Shown in pieces: positions 51,249 to 60,661 of a stretch of 64,000 nt of DNA. Origin of the DNA: Fontibacterium universale. GTDB lineage: Bacteria > Pseudomonadota > Alphaproteobacteria > Pelagibacterales > Pelagibacteraceae. Positions within the stretch are counted from its first letter, which is position 1; every line of letters starts with the position of its first letter. The DNA is taken from positions 1 to 64,000 of the forward strand of contig CBDEAT010000002.1 of the NCBI GenBank assembly GCA_965236175.1, in the 5' to 3' direction. The notes beneath the pieces are model-generated. The model did not search any database. It was not told the origin of the DNA and saw only the letters and a list, made by a program, of their open reading frames with translations. The translations under genes were made by a program, and so were the position numbers.

Positions 51249-51979
51249 TGTTATTTAAAAATATTAATTTTATTTTAGTTAGACCTCAACTTGGAGAGAA
51301 TATAGGAGCTGCAGCAAGATCATTAAAAAATTTTAATTTTGAAAATTTGAGATTAGTCTCCCCACGAGATAGTTGGCCAAATAAAAGCGCAACATACACG
51401 GCAGTAGATGCTAAAGATATTGTTCATAAAGCAAAAGTATTTTTAAACAATGATCAAGCAGTTTCAGATTTAAATTATGTTTTTGCAACCACATCAAGAA
51501 GTAGATCAGTTAATAAAAAAATTATAGATTTGAATGACGCTGTTAAGATTATAAAAAAACAAAGTTCTCTTAATAAAAAAATTGGAATTTTTTTTGGGCC
51601 AGAGGCGTCAGGCTTAAGTAATGACGATCTTATTAATGCAAATTATTTGGTTAACATTCCAACAAGCAATAAGTTTAAGTCATTAAATTTATCACATGCG
51701 GTAACCGTTTTTGCCTTTGAATTATTTATTGCTTCAAAAAAATTTGAACCTATCGTTAAGAATTTATATAGAAGTGAGGATGCGAAGAAGAAAGAAGTTA
51801 ATGCTTTTTTAGATTTTTTAATATCTCATTTAGATAAGGTAGGTTTTTTGAAGCCAGAGGAAAAAAAGCAACAAATGATTAGAAGTGTTAAAAATATTTT
51901 TCATCGAAGTTCACTTTCTACGCAGGAAATCAGAACTTTATCAGGCGTTATTAGTTCTTTAATTAAATATAAAGAATGA
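51248..51979 (+). CDS. trmJ: tRNA (cytidine/uridine-2'-O)-methyltransferase TrmJ-like
   Basis: 243 residues of the SPOUT class. ILVRPQLGENIGAAARSLKN is the SpoU/TrmJ opening motif; FFGPEASGLSNDDLINANYL and LNLSHAVTVFAFELF complete the knot. A C-terminal extension (about 160-243, RSVKNIFHRSSLSTQEIRTL) matches TrmJ, which methylates position 32 of tRNAs. Its start overlaps cimA's stop by 1 bp. Confidence 0.88.
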   Translation: MLFKNINFILVRPQLGENIGAAARSLKNFNFENLRLVSPRDSWPNKSATYTAVDAKDIVHKAKVFLNNDQAVSDLNYVFATTSRSRSVNKKIIDLNDAVKIIKKQSSLNKKIGIFFGPEASGLSNDDLINANYLVNIPTSNKFKSLNLSHAVTVFAFELFIASKKFEPIVKNLYRSEDAKKKEVNAFLDFLISHLDKVGFLKPEEKKQQMIRSVKNIFHRSSLSTQEIRTLSGVISSLIKYKE

Positions 51980-51987
51980 GAGTAACA

Positions 51988-52016
51988 TTGACTAAAAGAA
52001 TGGGGGTTATTATAAC
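51988..52016 (+). promoter_or_regulatory. Strong sigma70-type promoter for rpsD
   Basis: -35 TTGACT (51988-51993), exactly 17 bp, -10 TATAAC (52011-52016). This is one of the closest matches to consensus in the window and fits a ribosomal protein gene starting at 52032. The leader would be under 15 nt, so little room remains for S4-type autoregulatory structure. Confidence 0.65.
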
Positions 52017-52031
52017 AGGGCACTTTAAAAT

Positions 52032-52649
52032 ATGACAAAAAGAATAAATTCTACTCATAAAGTTGATAGACGACTTGGTGTAAATCTTTGGGGAAGACCA
52101 AAAAGTCCTTTCAACACTAGAGCATATCGTCCAGGACAACACGGACAAAGAAGCAAAGGAAAACCTTCAGATTACAATATTCAATTACAGGCTAAACAAA
52201 AATTAAAAAGTTATTACGGCAATATGAGCGAAAGACAATTTAGAAATCTTTTTAGAAAAGCTTATAAGAAAAAAGGTGATACGGGAGAAAATTTAGTTGG
52301 TTTATTAGAAAGAAGATTAGACGCAGTTATTTATAGAGCAAAATTTGCAATCACTGTTTTTGCTGCAAGACAAATAATTAATCATGGAAAAGTCAAAGTG
52401 AATGGAAGAAAAGTAAATATTTCTAGTTACTTAGTTTCTGAAAATGATGAAATAGAAATTAAAGATTCATTCAAACAATCAATACCAATTATTGGAGCAA
52501 CACAAAGTAAAGAGAGAGAAGTCCCAGAATATATTGTTGCTGATCATAAAAAAATGACAGCGAAATTTAATAAAGTTCCAAAATACGATCAGATCCCATA
52601 TCCGGTACAAATGGAACCTAAGTTAGTTGTTGAATATTATTCTAGATAA
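52032..52649 (+). CDS. rpsD: 30S ribosomal protein S4
   Basis: 205 residues. KRINSTHKVDRRLGVNLWGR, SPFNTRAYRPGQHGQRSKGK and the S4 RNA-binding domain LLERRLDAVIYRAKFAITVF / ARQIINHGKVKVNGRKVNI are diagnostic. S4 nucleates assembly of the 30S 5' domain. Here it is transcribed alone, away from the alpha operon. Length matches alphaproteobacterial S4. Confidence 0.98.
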   Translation: MTKRINSTHKVDRRLGVNLWGRPKSPFNTRAYRPGQHGQRSKGKPSDYNIQLQAKQKLKSYYGNMSERQFRNLFRKAYKKKGDTGENLVGLLERRLDAVIYRAKFAITVFAARQIINHGKVKVNGRKVNISSYLVSENDEIEIKDSFKQSIPIIGATQSKEREVPEYIVADHKKMTAKFNKVPKYDQIPYPVQMEPKLVVEYYSR

Positions 52650-52653
52650 TTTT

Positions 52654-52959
52654 TTATTTAAGAATTTTTTGTAATTCGCCTTTTTCGTACATTTCTTTAG
52701 CAATATCGCAGCCACCAATAAATTCTCCTTTAACATAAAGCTGAGGAACAGTTGGCCAGTTACTAAAATCTTTAATTCCCTGTCTTATCTCAGGATCAGC
52801 CAAAACATTAACTCCACTAAATTTTACTTTTAGTTCTTTTAAAATATTACAAACTGTCATTGAAAATCCGCATTGAGGCATTTCAGGAGTACCCTTCATA
52901 AATAAAACTACATCGTTTTTATTTATAATATCTTTTATTTTTTCATTAATATTTGTCAT
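52654..52959 (-). CDS. grxD: Monothiol glutaredoxin Grx4
   Basis: 101 residues. The monothiol active site CGFS is in MKGTPEMPQCGFSMTVC, with WPTVPQLYVKGEFIGGCDI for glutathione binding. Grx4-type proteins carry [2Fe-2S] clusters together with BolA, whose gene is adjacent upstream (1-bp gap), a typical functional pair. It faces rpsD tail-to-tail, 4 bp apart. Confidence 0.96.
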   Translation of the reverse strand: MTNINEKIKDIINKNDVVLFMKGTPEMPQCGFSMTVCNILKELKVKFSGVNVLADPEIRQGIKDFSNWPTVPQLYVKGEFIGGCDIAKEMYEKGELQKILK

Positions 52960-52960
52960 A

Positions 52961-53191
52961 TTATTTTTCTTCTGTTGTTAGTGCTAATGCGTGCAATTCG
53001 TTTCCCATTTTTCCTTTAAGGGAAGCATATACCATTTGATGCTGCTGAACTCTAGTCTTGCCTTTAAATTTTGAAGATTTAATTTTAGCAGCATAATGAT
53101 TATCATCACCAGCCAGATCATTTATTTCAATATCTGCATCTGGAAAGCCCTCTTTAAGTAAATTGTAAATTTCTTCTTGTTTTATAGCCAT
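52961..53191 (-). CDS. bolA: BolA family protein
   Basis: 76 residues. NLLKEGFPDADIEINDLAGD, then DNHYAAKIKSSKFKGKTRVQ with the class-specific loop and QHQMVYASLKGKMGNELHAL, which includes the invariant His used for cluster binding with Grx4. It lies between purL and grxD on the same strand. Confidence 0.95.
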   Translation of the reverse strand: MAIKQEEIYNLLKEGFPDADIEINDLAGDDNHYAAKIKSSKFKGKTRVQQHQMVYASLKGKMGNELHALALTTEEK

Positions 53192-53193
53192 AG

Positions 53194-55386
53194 TTAATTT
53201 TTGTTATAATTTTTAAACCAGCTTTCATTTTTCATCTTTAATTCTTTAACGCTAATTTTTAAATCATTTTCTACTTCAAATATCTCACTTTGAGTTTTAC
53301 CAATAATATCTATTTTAATATTTTTAGTGTTTGCAATTTTTTTTATTTTTTCTAAATTTTTCTTACTAATTTCAATTAAATATCTAGCCTGATCTTCTGA
53401 AAATAAATATTTAATTTTATCTATATTTGATCCTGTAACTTTAATTTTTGCACCAATATTAGAGGCCATACACATTTCAGCCAATGTAACGATTATTCCG
53501 CCGTGAGAAATATCATGAACTGCATTAACTAATTTGCCTTTGATTAGATCGCTAACAAAAAGACCATTTTTCTTTTCTGCTTTTAAATTAATTTGAGGAG
53601 GAGGACCTTTTTTATCTCCTACAACATCATAAATTAAAGCGCTTTGACTTAAGTGACCTGATGTTTCTCCGATAACGGCAATAATGTTTTCTGTATTTTT
53701 AAAATTAAAGGTCATCATATTATTAATATTTTTTAAAAGACCAACTCCGCCAATCGTTGGGGTTGGGTAAATAGCAACGCCATTTGTTTCATTATACAAA
53801 GACACATTTCCAGATATCACTGGGTAGTTCAAAGCTTCGCAAGCTTCTTTCATTCCATTGATGCTATCTACAAACTGACCCATAATTTCTTTTTTTTCAG
53901 GATTACCAAAATTTAAACAATTCGTAATAGCAATAGGCTGAGCTCCAACAGAAATTAAATTTCTCCAAGTTTCACAAACAGCTTGCATTGCTCCAGACTT
54001 CGGGTGCGCTTTGCAATATCTTGGCACGCAATCAACCGTAGCAGCTATACCTTTATTTTTTCCGTGATATCGAACAACAGCAGAGTCGCCACCAGGCTTT
54101 TGAATTGTGTCCGTCATTACCATATGATCGTACTGCTCCCATACCCATGATTTATTTGAGTAATTATGATGTGATAAAATTTTAATTAATGAATTTTTGA
54201 TATCTAATTTTTCAATATCAGAGTCGTGATTAATTATTTTTGGATAACTATAAGTTATAAAATCTCTTTTATATTTAGGCGCATTATCACCTAATGAATG
54301 AATTGGGATGCTGCATACATTTTTTTTATTAAATTCAAGTTCAAGTCTTTTTGAATTTGTTAATTTTCCTATAATTGCAAAATCTAACCCCCATTTTTCA
54401 AAAATTTTTCTAGCTTCTTTTTCTTTTCCTTTTTTTAAAACCATTAACATTCTTTCCTGACTTTCAGAGAGCATAATTTCATAAGGAGTCATGTTATTCT
54501 CTCTACAAGGAATTAAATTTAAATTTATTTTAATTCCAAGATCACCTTTTGATGCCATTTCTATAGAAGAAGAAGTAAGACCAGCGGCACCCATATCTTG
54601 AATTGAAACTATAGATTTTTTTTGCATCAATTCTAAGCATGCCTCTAATAACAATTTTTCAGTAAAGGGATCGCCTACTTGTACAGTTGGTTTTTTTGAT
54701 TCAGAGTCTTCATCAAATTCAGCTGATGCCATTGTAGCTCCATGAATTCCATCTCTACCTGTTTTTGAACCAACATAAACAACGGGATTGCCAATCCCGC
54801 TTGCAATTGAATAAAAAACTTTATTTTTTTTAGCAACACCAATATTCATGGCATTCACTAAAATATTTCCGTTATAACATTCATCAAACTCGGTCTCGCC
54901 ACCAACAGTTGGAACGCCTATACAATTTCCGTATCCACCGATCCCAGAAACTACTCCATTTAATAAATATTTGGTTTTTTCATGATTAGGGGAGCCAAAT
55001 CTTATAGAATTAAGATTAGCAACAGGTCTTGCGCCCATTGTAAAAACATCTCTTAATATTCCACCAACACCGGTTGCAGCTCCTTGATAGGGTTCAATAT
55101 AAGAAGGGTGATTGTGGCTTTCAATTTTAAAAATAACAACATCGCCGTCACCAAAATCAACAACTCCTGCATTTTCACCGGGTCCTTGAATTACATATTT
55201 ATTTTTTGTTGGCAAAGTCTGTAACCAAATTCTTGAAGATTTATATGAACAGTGCTCATTCCACATCGCCGAAAAAATTCCAAGCTCTACCAAATTTGGA
55301 TTTCTTCCCATTAATTTAATAATTTTTTTATACTCTTCCGCTGTTAGGCCATGTTTTATTGCGAGTTCTTGATTAACTTCTTGCAT
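53194..55386 (-). CDS. purL: Phosphoribosylformylglycinamidine synthase subunit PurL (small type)
   Basis: 730 residues, the small PurL that works with separate PurS and PurQ. Markers: FSAMWNEHCSYKSSRIWLQT, FKIESHNHPSYIEPYQGAAT, GVGGILRDVFTMGARPVANL, QDMGAAGLTSSSIEMASKGD and the C-terminal VHDISHGGIIVTLAEMC. It converts FGAR to FGAM using ammonia from PurQ. Starts 2 bp after purQ; clustered with purQ, S, C and B. Confidence 0.97.
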   Translation of the reverse strand: MQEVNQELAIKHGLTAEEYKKIIKLMGRNPNLVELGIFSAMWNEHCSYKSSRIWLQTLPTKNKYVIQGPGENAGVVDFGDGDVVIFKIESHNHPSYIEPYQGAATGVGGILRDVFTMGARPVANLNSIRFGSPNHEKTKYLLNGVVSGIGGYGNCIGVPTVGGETEFDECYNGNILVNAMNIGVAKKNKVFYSIASGIGNPVVYVGSKTGRDGIHGATMASAEFDEDSESKKPTVQVGDPFTEKLLLEACLELMQKKSIVSIQDMGAAGLTSSSIEMASKGDLGIKINLNLIPCRENNMTPYEIMLSESQERMLMVLKKGKEKEARKIFEKWGLDFAIIGKLTNSKRLELEFNKKNVCSIPIHSLGDNAPKYKRDFITYSYPKIINHDSDIEKLDIKNSLIKILSHHNYSNKSWVWEQYDHMVMTDTIQKPGGDSAVVRYHGKNKGIAATVDCVPRYCKAHPKSGAMQAVCETWRNLISVGAQPIAITNCLNFGNPEKKEIMGQFVDSINGMKEACEALNYPVISGNVSLYNETNGVAIYPTPTIGGVGLLKNINNMMTFNFKNTENIIAVIGETSGHLSQSALIYDVVGDKKGPPPQINLKAEKKNGLFVSDLIKGKLVNAVHDISHGGIIVTLAEMCMASNIGAKIKVTGSNIDKIKYLFSEDQARYLIEISKKNLEKIKKIANTKNIKIDIIGKTQSEIFEVENDLKISVKELKMKNESWFKNYNKN

Positions 55387-55388
55387 AG

Positions 55389-56063
55389 TTATTTTAAAGA
55401 TTTGAAAATTAACGATCCGTCCATTCCACCCAAAAGTTCATCTGCGGCTCTTTCTGGATGAGGCATAAGACCAAATACATTCCCTTTTTTATTTACAATT
55501 CCTGCAATATTTTTAATTGAACCATTTGGGTTGCATTGTTCAGTAATATTTCCACTAGCATCACAATACTGAAGTACAATTTGATTATTATCTTCCAGTT
55601 CATTAATTAAATCTTTGTTTGCAAAATAATTACCCTCATTATGAGCGATTGGAATTTCAAGAACAGAATTCCTGTTAGTTTTAGATGTAAAATTTGTTTT
55701 ATTATTAGTTACTTTTACAGTTATATTTTTGCATATAAATTTAAGATTGATATTTCTTATTAAAACGCCAGGTAAAAGTTGAGATTCTACAAGTACCTGG
55801 AAACCGTTGCAGATACCCATTACTAACCCACCTTTCTTTGAATGAGCTATAACTTCTTTCATAATCCTTGATTTAGAAGCAATACTCCCGCATCTTAGAT
55901 AGTCCCCATATGAAAATCCTCCTGGAAGAACAACAAGATCTGATTTTGGAAGTTTGGCATCGGCATGCCATACCATTGATGTTTTTATGCCAAATTTTTC
56001 AAGGGAAATTTTGACATCACGATCACAATTAGAGCCAGGAAAAACAATGACGCTGGCTTTCAT
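55389..56063 (-). CDS. purQ: Phosphoribosylformylglycinamidine synthase subunit PurQ
   Basis: 224 residues, class I glutamine amidotransferase. VIVFPGSNCDRDVKISLEKF, LPGGFSYGDYLRCGSIAS, the nucleophile elbow VMGICNGFQVLVES (Cys), then IAHNEGNYFA and MPHPERAADELLGG for the His/Glu pair. It supplies ammonia to PurL. Overlaps purS by 4 bp. Confidence 0.97.
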   Translation of the reverse strand: MKASVIVFPGSNCDRDVKISLEKFGIKTSMVWHADAKLPKSDLVVLPGGFSYGDYLRCGSIASKSRIMKEVIAHSKKGGLVMGICNGFQVLVESQLLPGVLIRNINLKFICKNITVKVTNNKTNFTSKTNRNSVLEIPIAHNEGNYFANKDLINELEDNNQIVLQYCDASGNITEQCNPNGSIKNIAGIVNKKGNVFGLMPHPERAADELLGGMDGSLIFKSLK

Positions 56064-56305
56064 TCTTTAATAGATTTTACTGAATAGTCCTCAATCGTCA
56101 AATTTGCTAGAAGCTTTTCGCACATATCTTTAGCCTTAGAAAGAGCAACTTTTTCATCTTTTTCTTTTACAATTATTTCAAATGTTTTTCCTTGTCTTAA
56201 ACTTTCAATATTTTTAAAGCCCATATTTGATAAAGAACTTTTAATTGCAGAACCTTGAGGATCTAAAACATCCTTTTTTAATGTGACAATGACTTGTAAC
56301 TTCAA
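56060..56305 (-). CDS. purS: Phosphoribosylformylglycinamidine synthase subunit PurS
   Basis: 81 residues: VTLKKDVLDPQGSAIKSSLS and MGFKNIESLRQGKTFEI are the PurS signature. PurS bridges PurQ and PurL in the FGAM synthase complex. It overlaps purQ (4 bp) and follows purC by 4 bp. Confidence 0.95.
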   Translation of the reverse strand: MKLQVIVTLKKDVLDPQGSAIKSSLSNMGFKNIESLRQGKTFEIIVKEKDEKVALSKAKDMCEKLLANLTIEDYSVKSIKE

Positions 56306-56309
56306 GTTT

Positions 56310-57098
56310 TTATTTTTTTTTTAAAGCGGTTAAATTTTTTGTCAAACCTGTCTTAATTTCTTTAATATTTGAACCTTCTGGCATGATTCCAAGCCTACGA
56401 GCAACCTCTTGATAGGCTTCTACCAATCCACCAAGATCTCTTCTGAATCTATCTTTGTCTAATTTTCTTTCATCTTTTACGTCCCATAATCTGCATGTGT
56501 CGGGACTAATTTCATCAGCTAAAAAAACCTCAACTTCATCGCCATTCCATTGTCTTCCAAATTCCAATTTAAAATCAACAAGCTTAATTCCAATTCCTCT
56601 AAATAATCCAACTAGAAAGTCATTAATTCTTAAAGCTTGTTCAGAAATATGTATTAACTCACTTTGAGTTGCCCAATTTAATGCAAGAATATGTTCTTCG
56701 TTAACTAAAGGGTCGCCAAGCTCATCATTTTTATAATAAAATTCTAAAATAGGTTTGTTAAGATCTGTTCCTTCGCTAATTCCAAGTCTGGTCGAAAAAG
56801 TTCCAGCAGCAATATTTCTAACAACCACTTCAATAGGAATAATTTCTAAGGATTTAATAAGCTGTTCACGCATATTTAATCTTTTTATAAAATGCGTTTT
56901 AATCCCGATTTGATTTAGTTGAGATAATAGAAATTCAGAAATTCTGTTATTTAAAACACCCTTGCCATCGATAATTGCTTTTTTCTTATTATTAAATGCA
57001 GTGGCATCATCTTTGAAATATTGAATTAAAGTTCCTTTTTCAGGACCTTCGTACAATATTTTAGCTTTACCTTCGTATATTTGTTTTCCTTTAGCCAT
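56310..57098 (-). CDS. purC: SAICAR synthetase
   Basis: 262 residues. IYEGKAKILYEGPEKGTLIQ, FKDDATAFNNKKKAIIDGKG, EVVVRNIAAGTFSTRLGISE and the metal/nucleotide region VDFKLEFGR and LADEISPDTCRLWD. It ligates CAIR and aspartate. The start codon overlaps the purB stop by one base. Confidence 0.97.
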   Translation of the reverse strand: MAKGKQIYEGKAKILYEGPEKGTLIQYFKDDATAFNNKKKAIIDGKGVLNNRISEFLLSQLNQIGIKTHFIKRLNMREQLIKSLEIIPIEVVVRNIAAGTFSTRLGISEGTDLNKPILEFYYKNDELGDPLVNEEHILALNWATQSELIHISEQALRINDFLVGLFRGIGIKLVDFKLEFGRQWNGDEVEVFLADEISPDTCRLWDVKDERKLDKDRFRRDLGGLVEAYQEVARRLGIMPEGSNIKEIKTGLTKNLTALKKK

Positions 57099-58393
57099 CA
57101 GCTTTTAAATACTCTTCCGTAGATAGTATTAATGTATCTTAAATGAGAATTCATGTTGAATAGTTTTTTAAGTTCGTCTGTGGATAATTTAGATTTAATT
57201 TGTTTATCATTATTTAAATTATCAAAAAAACTTTCATTTGCAGACCAAGTTTTCATAGCATTTTTTTGAACAACTTTATAAGCAAGCTCTCTCGTCATTC
57301 CTTTTTGGGTTAATTTTAAAAGAACGTTTTGAGAAAAAATTAGTCCATTAAATTTTTCTAGATTTTTTTGCATATTCTTTGGGTAAACAATTAAATTTTT
57401 AATTACTCCAGTAAGTCTTGCTAAAACAAAATCCAATGTAACCGTTGCATCTGGACCGATATTTCTTTCAACGCTTGAATGACTAATGTCTCTCTCGTGC
57501 CATAAAACTACATTTTCCAAAGCTGGATAAGCATAGCTTCTAATTAATCTTGCAAGTCCCGTAATATTTTCAGATAAAACTGGATTTCTTTTGTGCGGCA
57601 TTGCTGAAGAGCCTTTTTGTCCGGCTGAAAAATATTCTTCGACTTCTAAAACCTCAGTGCGTTGCAAGTGTCTTATTTCAGTAGCTAATCTTTCAGCAGA
57701 AGATGCTATTATTGCAAGTACGCTAAAGTAATAAGCATGACGATCTCTAGGAATTACTTGTGTTGAAATTGGTTCTGCTTTGAATTTTAATTTCTTTGCA
57801 ACATATTGTTCAATTCCAGGATTGATATGAGCAAAAGTTCCAACAGCACCAGAGATTGCGCAAGTTGATATTTCATTGATTGCTTGCTCCATTCTTTTTT
57901 TATTTCTTTTAAATTCCGCGTAGTAAGTAAGAAGTTTTAATCCAAATGTTACAGGCTCTGCATGAATTCCATGACTTCTGCCTACACAAACTGTTTTTTT
58001 ATATTTTATAGATTTTGTTTTTAAAATTTTTAAAAGATCTTCTAAGTCTTTTAAAATAATTTTTCCTGATTGATAAAGCTGAATATTAAAACAAGTGTCT
58101 AGCACATCAGAAGATGTCATTCCTTGATGCAAGAATTTTGCTTTTTGACCTACCTTTTCCGTTATTGAAGTAAGAAAAGCAATAACATCATGCTTTACCT
58201 TTTTTTCAATTTGATCAATTCTATCAGGATTAATTTTAGCTTTTCTTCTTATTTCTTTGGCAATGCCTTTTGGAATAATTTTAAATTTTTCCATTGCTTC
58301 TGCAGCGAAAATTTCAATGTCTAGCCAGATTTTATATTTATTTTCAGGTTGCCAAATTTTTGCGATTTGTTCGCGTGAATATCTTGAGATCAT
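57098..58393 (-). CDS. purB: Adenylosuccinate lyase
   Basis: 431 residues, fumarase/aspartase superfamily. VGRSHGIHAEPVTFGLKLL, FLHQGMTSSDVLDTCFNI, and the signature loop GSSAMPHKRNPVLSENITGL containing the catalytic serine. It acts twice in purine synthesis (SAICAR to AICAR, adenylosuccinate to AMP). Heads the purB-C-S-Q-L cluster. Confidence 0.97.
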   Translation of the reverse strand: MISRYSREQIAKIWQPENKYKIWLDIEIFAAEAMEKFKIIPKGIAKEIRRKAKINPDRIDQIEKKVKHDVIAFLTSITEKVGQKAKFLHQGMTSSDVLDTCFNIQLYQSGKIILKDLEDLLKILKTKSIKYKKTVCVGRSHGIHAEPVTFGLKLLTYYAEFKRNKKRMEQAINEISTCAISGAVGTFAHINPGIEQYVAKKLKFKAEPISTQVIPRDRHAYYFSVLAIIASSAERLATEIRHLQRTEVLEVEEYFSAGQKGSSAMPHKRNPVLSENITGLARLIRSYAYPALENVVLWHERDISHSSVERNIGPDATVTLDFVLARLTGVIKNLIVYPKNMQKNLEKFNGLIFSQNVLLKLTQKGMTRELAYKVVQKNAMKTWSANESFFDNLNNDKQIKSKLSTDELKKLFNMNSHLRYINTIYGRVFKS

Positions 58394-58426
58394 TTAGATA
58401 CGTTATAATTCATTAACACTATTTTA

Positions 58427-59197
58427 TTATAAAGTAAAAATTTCGTATCCATTATCAATTATACCAACTGTGTGTTCAAATTGTGCTGATAAGGATTTGT
58501 CTTTTGTAACTGCAGTCCAACCATCTTGTAATACTTTAGTGTGATATTCTCCTAAATTAATCATTGGTTCAATTGTAAAAACCATACCTTTTTTGATCTT
58601 CATTCCTTCACCTTTTTTTCCATAATGCAGAATATTTGGCTCCTCATGAAATGTTTTACCAATCCCATGTCCGCAAAAATCCCTAACTACGGAACAGCCA
58701 TGAGATTCGGCATAAGACTGAATAGCATAACCAATGTCACCTAAAGTAATTCCTGGTTTTAAAATTTTAATTCCTTCCATCATGCTTTCGTAAGTTATTT
58801 TAATTAGCTTTTCTGCTTTTATAGAAGTATTTCCAACGGAGAATGTTTTGCTAGTGTCTCCATAATATCCATCCAATATTGAAGTGATATCAATATTAAC
58901 AATATCTCCTTCATTCAAAACTTTATCACCAGGAATTCCGTGACATACTACATGATTAATAGAAGTGCAGATTGATTTTGTATAACCTCTGTAGAATAAT
59001 GGAGCAGAAAATGCCCCATGATCATTTAGATATTTATTTGCAGCTTCATCAATAAAATCAGTTTTAACACCTGGTTTAATAAGTTTTTCTATATAATCCA
59101 AAGCTCTAGCCGCAAGCTCGCCAGCTTTTTTTAAACCCTTAAAATCTGTATCATTATATATTTTAACAGAAGCAGATTCTTCTTTTTCTATTTTCAT
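58427..59197 (-). CDS. map: Methionine aminopeptidase, type I
   Basis: 256 residues, pita-bread fold. Metal ligands are in NIDITSILDGYYGDTSKTFS (two Asp), FCGHGIGKTFHEEPNILHYG (His), GMVFTIEPMINLG (Glu) and AQFEHTVGI (Glu). VCHGIPGDKVLNEGDI holds the substrate His. It removes the initiator Met from nascent proteins. Overlaps sfsA by 1 bp. Confidence 0.97.
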   Translation of the reverse strand: MKIEKEESASVKIYNDTDFKGLKKAGELAARALDYIEKLIKPGVKTDFIDEAANKYLNDHGAFSAPLFYRGYTKSICTSINHVVCHGIPGDKVLNEGDIVNIDITSILDGYYGDTSKTFSVGNTSIKAEKLIKITYESMMEGIKILKPGITLGDIGYAIQSYAESHGCSVVRDFCGHGIGKTFHEEPNILHYGKKGEGMKIKKGMVFTIEPMINLGEYHTKVLQDGWTAVTKDKSLSAQFEHTVGIIDNGYEIFTL

Positions 59198-59892
59198 TAA
59201 AATTTAATTTCTATTTTTTTGTTAAGAATTATTTCTTTATCAGATACTTTGCTTGAATAGCATAAAAATTTAACACCTTTTTTTTTAGCTTGCATAAAAT
59301 TTTCATAATATTTTTTATCGATATCTTTAGATATTTTAAAAAAATTACAATCTTCTCTTTGTATTAGAAATATCAAATAAGCTTGGTACTCTTTATCTTT
59401 AGCACTAATAAGTTCTAATAAATGCTTTTGCCCCCTAGTAGTTGGCGCATCGGGAAATTCGGCGCAATCCTTTTCTCTTTTTAAAGTAACATTTTTCACC
59501 TCTACAAAAGCTTGTTCCTTTTTATTAGAAACAAAAAAATCAAATCTAGTATTATTATTAAATTTCACTTCTCTCTGAACTTGATCAAAATTTTCAAGTT
59601 CTTTTATGTTTTTATTAATCAAAGCCTCTTCTATAATTCTGTTTGTTAAGTGTGTGTTAACACCAACTTTTTGTTTATTATTCTCTAAGATTTCTAAAGT
59701 GTATTTTAATTTTCTTTCCGTATTTTTTGATTCAGAAATCCATGCATTCTCACCTTCATTAAGTAGTCCCATCATGGACCCAGAATTTGGACAGTGAGCT
59801 GTAAGAATTTCTTTATTTAACAATACATCTACAAAGAATCTTTTGTATCTTTTTATGAATTTTGTTTTAATTAGAGGAGTGTCAAATTTCAT
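59197..59892 (-). CDS. sfsA: SfsA family DNA-binding/sugar fermentation protein
   Basis: 231 residues from ATG 59892 (MKFDTPLIKTKF), the usual family start; six extra codons upstream also stay open. RYKRFFVDVLLNKEILTAHC, PNSGSMMGLLNEG, EALINKNIKELENF, the PD-(D/E)XK-like FDFFVSNKKEQAFVEVKNVT and DAPTTRGQKHLLELI are SfsA hallmarks. The nuclease-like core suggests DNA binding or cutting, but the role is not settled. Divergent from the cinA-like gene, 22 bp apart. Confidence 0.9.
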   Translation of the reverse strand: MKFDTPLIKTKFIKRYKRFFVDVLLNKEILTAHCPNSGSMMGLLNEGENAWISESKNTERKLKYTLEILENNKQKVGVNTHLTNRIIEEALINKNIKELENFDQVQREVKFNNNTRFDFFVSNKKEQAFVEVKNVTLKREKDCAEFPDAPTTRGQKHLLELISAKDKEYQAYLIFLIQREDCNFFKISKDIDKKYYENFMQAKKKGVKFLCYSSKVSDKEIILNKKIEIKF

Positions 59893-59914
59893 TAAAAGTA
59901 TTAATATCATTTAG

Positions 59915-60661
59915 ATGCCTACACGAAATAAAAAAAAAAGAATTTTCGCTGCTATTTTAATAATTGGGGATGAAATTTTATCTGGTAGAACTCAAGATAC
60001 TAATACATCTTTTCTTGCTAAATGGCTTAATGAAAGAGGAGTGCAACTAAAAGAAGTTAGAATTATTCCGGATGACCTCATTACAATTGTAACTTCTGTA
60101 AATCTGTTAAGAAAAAAATATGACTATTTATTTACAACAGGTGGAATTGGACCAACTCATGACGATATTACGGCTTTTGCAATTTCAAAAGCATTCAAAA
60201 AAAAATATGAATACAACAAAGAAGCTTACCAAATTTTAGAGAAACACTATAAAGATTCCTATTTTAACGAAGCAAGAAAGAAAATGGCTAAAATGCCAAG
60301 AGGAGCAGGATTAATTTACAATCCTTCTAGTTCAGCGCCTGGTTTTTACGTAAAAAATGTTTTTACACTACCTGGAGTTCCGACAATTCTGCAATCCATG
60401 ATGCCTTTTGTAGAACAATTAATTATTGGAGGTGAAAAAGTATACAGTGTTACTGTACAGGCGCATTTACCCGAAAGTAAGATAGGCAAAGATTTAGGAA
60501 AGCTACAAAAGAGATTTAAAGATTTAAGTCTTGGTAGTTATCCCTTTTTTCAATCAGGAAAAATAGGTGTTGCACTTGTTATACGAGGATATTCTGAAAA
60601 AAGAATACAAGAGTGCAAAATTATTTTAGAGAAAATTTTAAAGAAAATTAAAAAATTATAA
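59915..60661 (+). CDS. CinA-like / MoaB-Mog domain protein
   Basis: 248 residues. AAILIIGDEILSGRTQDTNT, then FTTGGIGPTHDDITAFAISK and a proline/serine-rich PRGAGLIYNPSSSAPGFYVK with the ending FTLPGVPTILQSMM match the CinA N-terminal (COG1058) domain. There is no C-terminal PncC deamidase domain, so length fits the single-domain form. Related proteins act in ADP-ribose/CoA pyrophosphatase or molybdopterin-type chemistry; the function here is uncertain. Confidence 0.88.
   Translation: MPTRNKKKRIFAAILIIGDEILSGRTQDTNTSFLAKWLNERGVQLKEVRIIPDDLITIVTSVNLLRKKYDYLFTTGGIGPTHDDITAFAISKAFKKKYEYNKEAYQILEKHYKDSYFNEARKKMAKMPRGAGLIYNPSSSAPGFYVKNVFTLPGVPTILQSMMPFVEQLIIGGEKVYSVTVQAHLPESKIGKDLGKLQKRFKDLSLGSYPFFQSGKIGVALVIRGYSEKRIQECKIILEKILKKIKKL

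Noticed and set aside
52017..52031. S4-binding leader structure before rpsD
   Set aside because: The predicted promoter leaves under 15 nt of leader, too short for the known regulatory fold.
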